This document shows, in pieces, positions 7,824 to 9,757 of a DNA stretch of 9,757 nucleotides. Both the position numbers and the translations under genes were made by a program. How positions within the stretch are numbered: the first letter of the stretch is position 1; each line of letters starts with the position of its first letter. This DNA comes from Desulfobacterales bacterium HSG17. GTDB lineage: Bacteria; Desulfobacterota; Desulfobacteria; Desulfobacterales; Desulfococcaceae. The notes beneath the pieces are model-generated. The model did no database searches. It saw nothing but the letters and a program-made list of their open reading frames with translations, and was not told where the DNA came from. The stretch covers positions 1-9,757 of the forward strand of contig JAUCGD010000112.1 in assembly GCA_030377945.1 (NCBI GenBank), read 5' to 3'.

Positions 7824-7853
7824 CTTTTAGGATAGGAAATTGCTAATTGTCAA
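7824..7853 (-). promoter_or_regulatory. Candidate sigma-70 promoter of the transporter-racemase unit
   Basis: A perfect -35 hexamer TTGACA (minus strand, 7848-7853) is followed after 18 bp by TAAAAG (7824-7829), 4/6 to the -10 consensus. Transcription would start about 15 nt before the ATG, leaving room for the AGAGGA ribosome site. The weak -10 and long spacer suggest activation from upstream sites. Confidence 0.45.
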
Positions 7854-7890
7854 TCAAAATCGTTAAGCAAAAATTCTATTTGGGATAATT

Positions 7891-7917
7891 TTGTCCACGG
7901 TTTCTGTATTATCCACG
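7891..7917 (-). repeat. Tandem 9-bp direct repeat upstream of the transporter promoter
   Basis: On the minus strand CGTGGATAA (7909-7917) and CGTGGACAA (7891-7899) differ at one base and repeat with an 18-bp period. They lie about 40-65 bp upstream of the -35 hexamer, a typical position for activator binding. On the plus strand they read TTATCCACG and TTGTCCACG, which are also 8/9 and 7/9 matches to the DnaA box TTATCCACA. Confidence 0.4.
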
Positions 7918-8287
7918 ATATTTTTTTAGTAGGATAAATCAATTTTCATTAATTGATTGAAGCAACTGTAAACCCCTTAATGTGTCTATATACAATCGCT
8001 GGAAGACATTAATAAAATGGGTTGACTCCTTTTGGAATTAGTGAATGCAATCACAACACTGTCGGGCAAGACTTGTCTCATTCGTCTGCTTCTATAATTT
8101 TTTCTGTCATTGTGAAGACTATTATTAAAAGCCCAAGGTTTTCAATATGATAATGAGACACAACATCTTGTGCCATTTTGAAATTTCATCCATCCCTTAA
8201 ATAATCAACTTTTTATATGACATTTATTTCTGGCAATATTAGTGAGAAATTGCGAAAAATAAAATTTTGGACTTTTATTCAAAGCTT

Positions 8288-8326
8288 TACCATATTTGTT
8301 AACAAGGCGATGTACAAAATATGGTA
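8288..8326. repeat. Long inverted repeat beside the recombinase remnant
   Basis: TACCATATTTGT (8288-8299) is the reverse complement of ACAAAATATGGTA (8314-8326) apart from one extra base, with a 14-nt spacer. The right arm overlaps the direct repeat at 8312-8340. Its position just beyond the 3' end of the recombinase remnant could mark an old recombination or transposon end. That reading is inference. Confidence 0.5.
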
Positions 8327-8340
8327 TTTCAAAGTAAATC
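8312..8340 (+). repeat. Right copy of the diverged 29-bp direct repeat
   Basis: This partner of 5183-5211 is 24/29 identical and ends in the same 13 bases. It abuts the hairpin that follows the recombinase remnant. Together the two copies enclose about 3.1 kb containing the transporter and racemase genes. Confidence 0.4.
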
Positions 8341-8364
8341 GGGGATCGGCTTTTACCAATCCCC
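8341..8364 (-). terminator. Hairpin immediately downstream of the recombinase remnant
   Basis: GGGGATCGG (8341-8349) and CCAATCCCC (8356-8364) pair with a single mismatch around a 6-nt loop. The hairpin starts 8 bp past the remnant's TAA (8373-8375) and is followed on the minus strand by GATTTACTTT, a modest T-rich tract. It is probably the former terminator of the recombinase gene. Confidence 0.5.
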
Positions 8365-8372
8365 CTAAAATC

Positions 8373-8665
8373 TTATCTGTAAAGATTATCAATCCAATGA
8401 ATTGCTTCAGTATCACTTACTTTTCCAAGGTACCTTTGTGTGGTTGCTAAGTTAGCATGTCTGAGAATTATTTTTGAAATAATCTCAATAGGAACCCTCA
8501 AATTGTCACAGGAAAGTTCATGTATTAGATCTGGCTTCTGATAGAAAGAAACTGAAACAGAAAGCATATTCAGAACCGTACCAGTAGTGTTCTCTTTTTG
8601 GGTTTTTAAATATCTGTCAAATCTTTATCAAGATTAGAAATGGTATCATTGATACTTTGGATGCT
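8373..8665 (-). pseudogene. Decayed tyrosine recombinase (phage-type integrase), C-terminal part intact to the stop
   Basis: The open frame at 8373-8567 ends with IILRHANLATTQRYLG followed by KVSDTEAIHWIDNLYR. This is the C-terminal helix pair of tyrosine recombinases: H in the position of the sixth catalytic residue (usually GH, here RH) and the nucleophile tyrosine in TTQRYLG. The catalytic Arg, Lys and HxxR boxes are missing. Immediately upstream the reading continues as DRYLKTQKENTTGTVLNML, which resembles the N-terminal core-binding domain, and further upstream (SINDTISNLDKD, to about 8665) only after a one-base frameshift near 8617-8622. The likely history is a large internal deletion joining N- and C-terminal parts, plus a frameshift. 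The C-terminal identification is firm; the N-terminal one is tentative. It cannot be an active recombinase. It marks a former integrated element. Confidence 0.75.
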
Positions 8666-8707
8666 TTATTGCAGTTATGAGACTATGGAACAACGGGTAA
8701 GCATGCA

Positions 8708-9628
8708 TCACAAATTATGGATTTCTGTTCTGGTAAAATGATAAGCAGAATTACAATGGTGGCATATAATTTCTAAGGGGAAAGTATCGTTTTCTATAAT
8801 ATCATTTTTATCTTCTGCCGAGAATGTTTTTAAATATCCCATCATTTTTTCTTTGGAACATCTGCAATAGAATTCAACTCGACTACTGCTTAAAAACCTG
8901 GGGGAAAGTAGTTTAAATTTATCATAGATTATCTCTTTCGGTGATAATCCTTCAGACAATAACTCCCCTAAAGATTCAATACGTTGAATTAATTTTTCTG
9001 CTTTGGCAACCTGATCAGGATTTGCTCCTGGCAGTGCTTGGAGAAATATTCCACCAGCTCCTTTTACAATTTCTTTTTCATCAAAAAAGACACTGAGTTT
9101 GAAGCCGGTTGGAATCTGTTCGGAAATTAAAAAATAATTTGCAAGATCTTTGGCAACACTCCCGTGCTCCAGGACGATCTGTCCAGAATATGGCGTTGGT
9201 GCATTTTCAAGATATTTTGTTATTGTTAAAAATCCTGCACCATAAAGCGTTGATAAACATTCTATCTGTTTGACATCATCTATTTCTATAGGGTTGGCTT
9301 TGAGGTATCCTCTGACTTCACCATATACATTGGTCTCTACATCCAACCCTTTTATGGGACCTGAACATTGAATATTCATACCAATTTTGTCATTTTTGTC
9401 TTTTAAGCTGGAACCCATAAGACTTACAGCAATGTAAGCCTGCCCTAGAATCAATGTTTCCAGAGGACCCAATTGATGATTTTCTCTCATTTGATTCACC
9501 ATTCGTGTGGAATGGACAATAGCACCTTTTATGGTTTTATCAGCCAGCATGAATCGATAAATTTTGTCTTTTGCTGATGCTTTAAAATGCGCCTTTACAT
9601 CTTTATTAAATATATCTTTTTTAATCAT
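8708..9628 (-). CDS. hslO: Hsp33 redox-regulated molecular chaperone
   Basis: This 306-residue cytoplasmic holdase chaperone is switched on by oxidative unfolding. The Hsp33 fold is recognisable throughout: MVNQMRENHQLGPLETLILG (43-62), the GPIKGLDVETNVYGEVRGYL stretch (90-109), the TITKYLENAPTPYSGQIVL region (135-153) and GAGGIFLQALPGA (190-202). The C-terminal zinc/redox switch has all four cysteines in the standard arrangement, CRC (C255, C257) and CHHC (C289, C292), followed by the usual Y-x-F. It is therefore expected to bind zinc when reduced and form disulfides under oxidants. The start ATG 9626-9628 has only a weak GGTGA about 10 nt upstream. It is a single gene, with no operon partner seen and the recombinase remnant downstream. 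Composition is unremarkable (one sampled stretch 42% GC). Identification is firm. Confidence 0.96.
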   Translation of the reverse strand: MIKKDIFNKDVKAHFKASAKDKIYRFMLADKTIKGAIVHSTRMVNQMRENHQLGPLETLILGQAYIAVSLMGSSLKDKNDKIGMNIQCSGPIKGLDVETNVYGEVRGYLKANPIEIDDVKQIECLSTLYGAGFLTITKYLENAPTPYSGQIVLEHGSVAKDLANYFLISEQIPTGFKLSVFFDEKEIVKGAGGIFLQALPGANPDQVAKAEKLIQRIESLGELLSEGLSPKEIIYDKFKLLSPRFLSSSRVEFYCRCSKEKMMGYLKTFSAEDKNDIIENDTFPLEIICHHCNSAYHFTRTEIHNL

Positions 9629-9681
9629 TATTCTAATTCACCAAACTTAAATTGTCGTAAAATCATTAGTGTTGTGGTAAG

Positions 9682-9709
9682 AAAATAGATCCAATATTTT
9701 AAATGTAAA
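9682..9709 (-). promoter_or_regulatory. Candidate promoter of hslO
   Basis: On the minus strand TTTACA (9704-9709, 5/6 to -35) and TATTTT (9682-9687, 4/6 to -10) are separated by 16 bp, about 55 bp upstream of the hslO ATG. In AT-rich DNA such matches are common, so the call is tentative. The rest of 9629-9757 shows no gene. Confidence 0.3.
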
Positions 9710-9757
9710 TAGCAAATATTCGTTTCTCACCATTTCCAACAATTTTATATAAATTGT

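Larger units (their letters stand above)
7804..8372. other. AT-rich intergenic region upstream of the transporter gene
   Basis: About 570 bp lie between the transporter start and the recombinase remnant. They contain the candidate transporter promoter, the tandem CGTGGAYAA repeat, a 7-bp-arm dyad ATCAATT/AATTGAT (7938-7944 and 7951-7957), a large inverted repeat (8288-8326), a direct-repeat copy (8312-8340) and a hairpin (8341-8364). The middle part, 7960-8285, holds no gene I can support. A 31-codon minus-strand frame at 7986-8081 is too short and unplaced. Confidence 0.6.

Noticed and set aside
7986..8081. 31-codon minus-strand frame whose text (VVIAFTNSKRSQPILLMSS) vaguely recalls a strand of IS4-type transposases
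   Set aside because: Too short, with no DDE motif or flanking frame continuing the similarity and no terminal repeats. The resemblance may be imaginary.
8074..8160. 9-bp inverted repeat TGTCTCATT/AATGAGACA with a 69-nt spacer
   Set aside because: Short arms and a long spacer; expected by chance in a window of this size, with no associated feature.
8159..8175. TGGCAC followed by TTGTG on the minus strand, resembling a sigma-54 promoter
   Set aside because: The spacing is one base too long, the essential GC is GT, and it lies about 370 bp from the transporter start.
8217..8450. 77-codon plus-strand open frame
   Set aside because: It runs across the inverted repeat and hairpin and antisense to the recombinase remnant. 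It has no ribosome site or recognisable content.

Overview
The window is an AT-rich bacterial segment in which every intact gene reads leftward on the minus strand. The style suggests a Gram-negative anaerobe of the Desulfobacterota (Desulfobacteraceae-like): a large multi-PAS hybrid sensor kinase paired with a sigma-54-dependent response regulator, family-3 solute-binding domains, low GC and long spacers. That assignment is inferred from gene style, not from a marker gene.

Layout, left to right. Positions 1-225 hold the broken 3' part of a plus-strand solute-binding protein gene, lying tail to tail over the broken 3' end of a sigma-54 response regulator (18-1823, minus). The native parts of both genes end within a few bases of each other, near 115-123. 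Upstream of the regulator, and translationally coupled to it, is a hybrid sensor histidine kinase (1826-4987) with a periplasmic solute-binding sensor domain. A spacer of about 780 bp (5021-5800) carries its probable promoter and a perfect 8-bp-arm palindrome. Next is a two-gene unit: an MFS transporter of the YcaD type (6520-7803), transcribed first, and an Asp/Glu-racemase-family enzyme (5801-6493). A second AT-rich spacer (7804-8372) holds the transporter promoter, a tandem 9-bp repeat, and an inverted repeat. A decayed tyrosine recombinase (about 8373-8665) follows, with a hairpin just after its stop. At the right is an intact Hsp33 redox chaperone gene, hslO (8708-9628), and its upstream region.

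How the genes may work together: the kinase probably senses a small periplasmic solute such as an amino acid, autophosphorylates, and passes phosphate to the coupled regulator, which would activate sigma-54 promoters. Here the regulator's Fis-type DNA-binding helix is cut off and replaced by antisense read-through, so target recognition is probably impaired although the receiver and ATPase domains look intact. The transporter-racemase pair suggests import or export of an amino acid together with its stereochemical conversion. The two genes differ clearly in base composition.

Signs of past rearrangement are the tail-to-tail junction at the left, the recombinase remnant, and a diverged 29-bp direct repeat (24/29 identical) at 5183-5211 and 8312-8340 that brackets the transporter-racemase unit. 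I see no CRISPR array, rRNA or tRNA gene, intact insertion sequence, or recognisable defence system.
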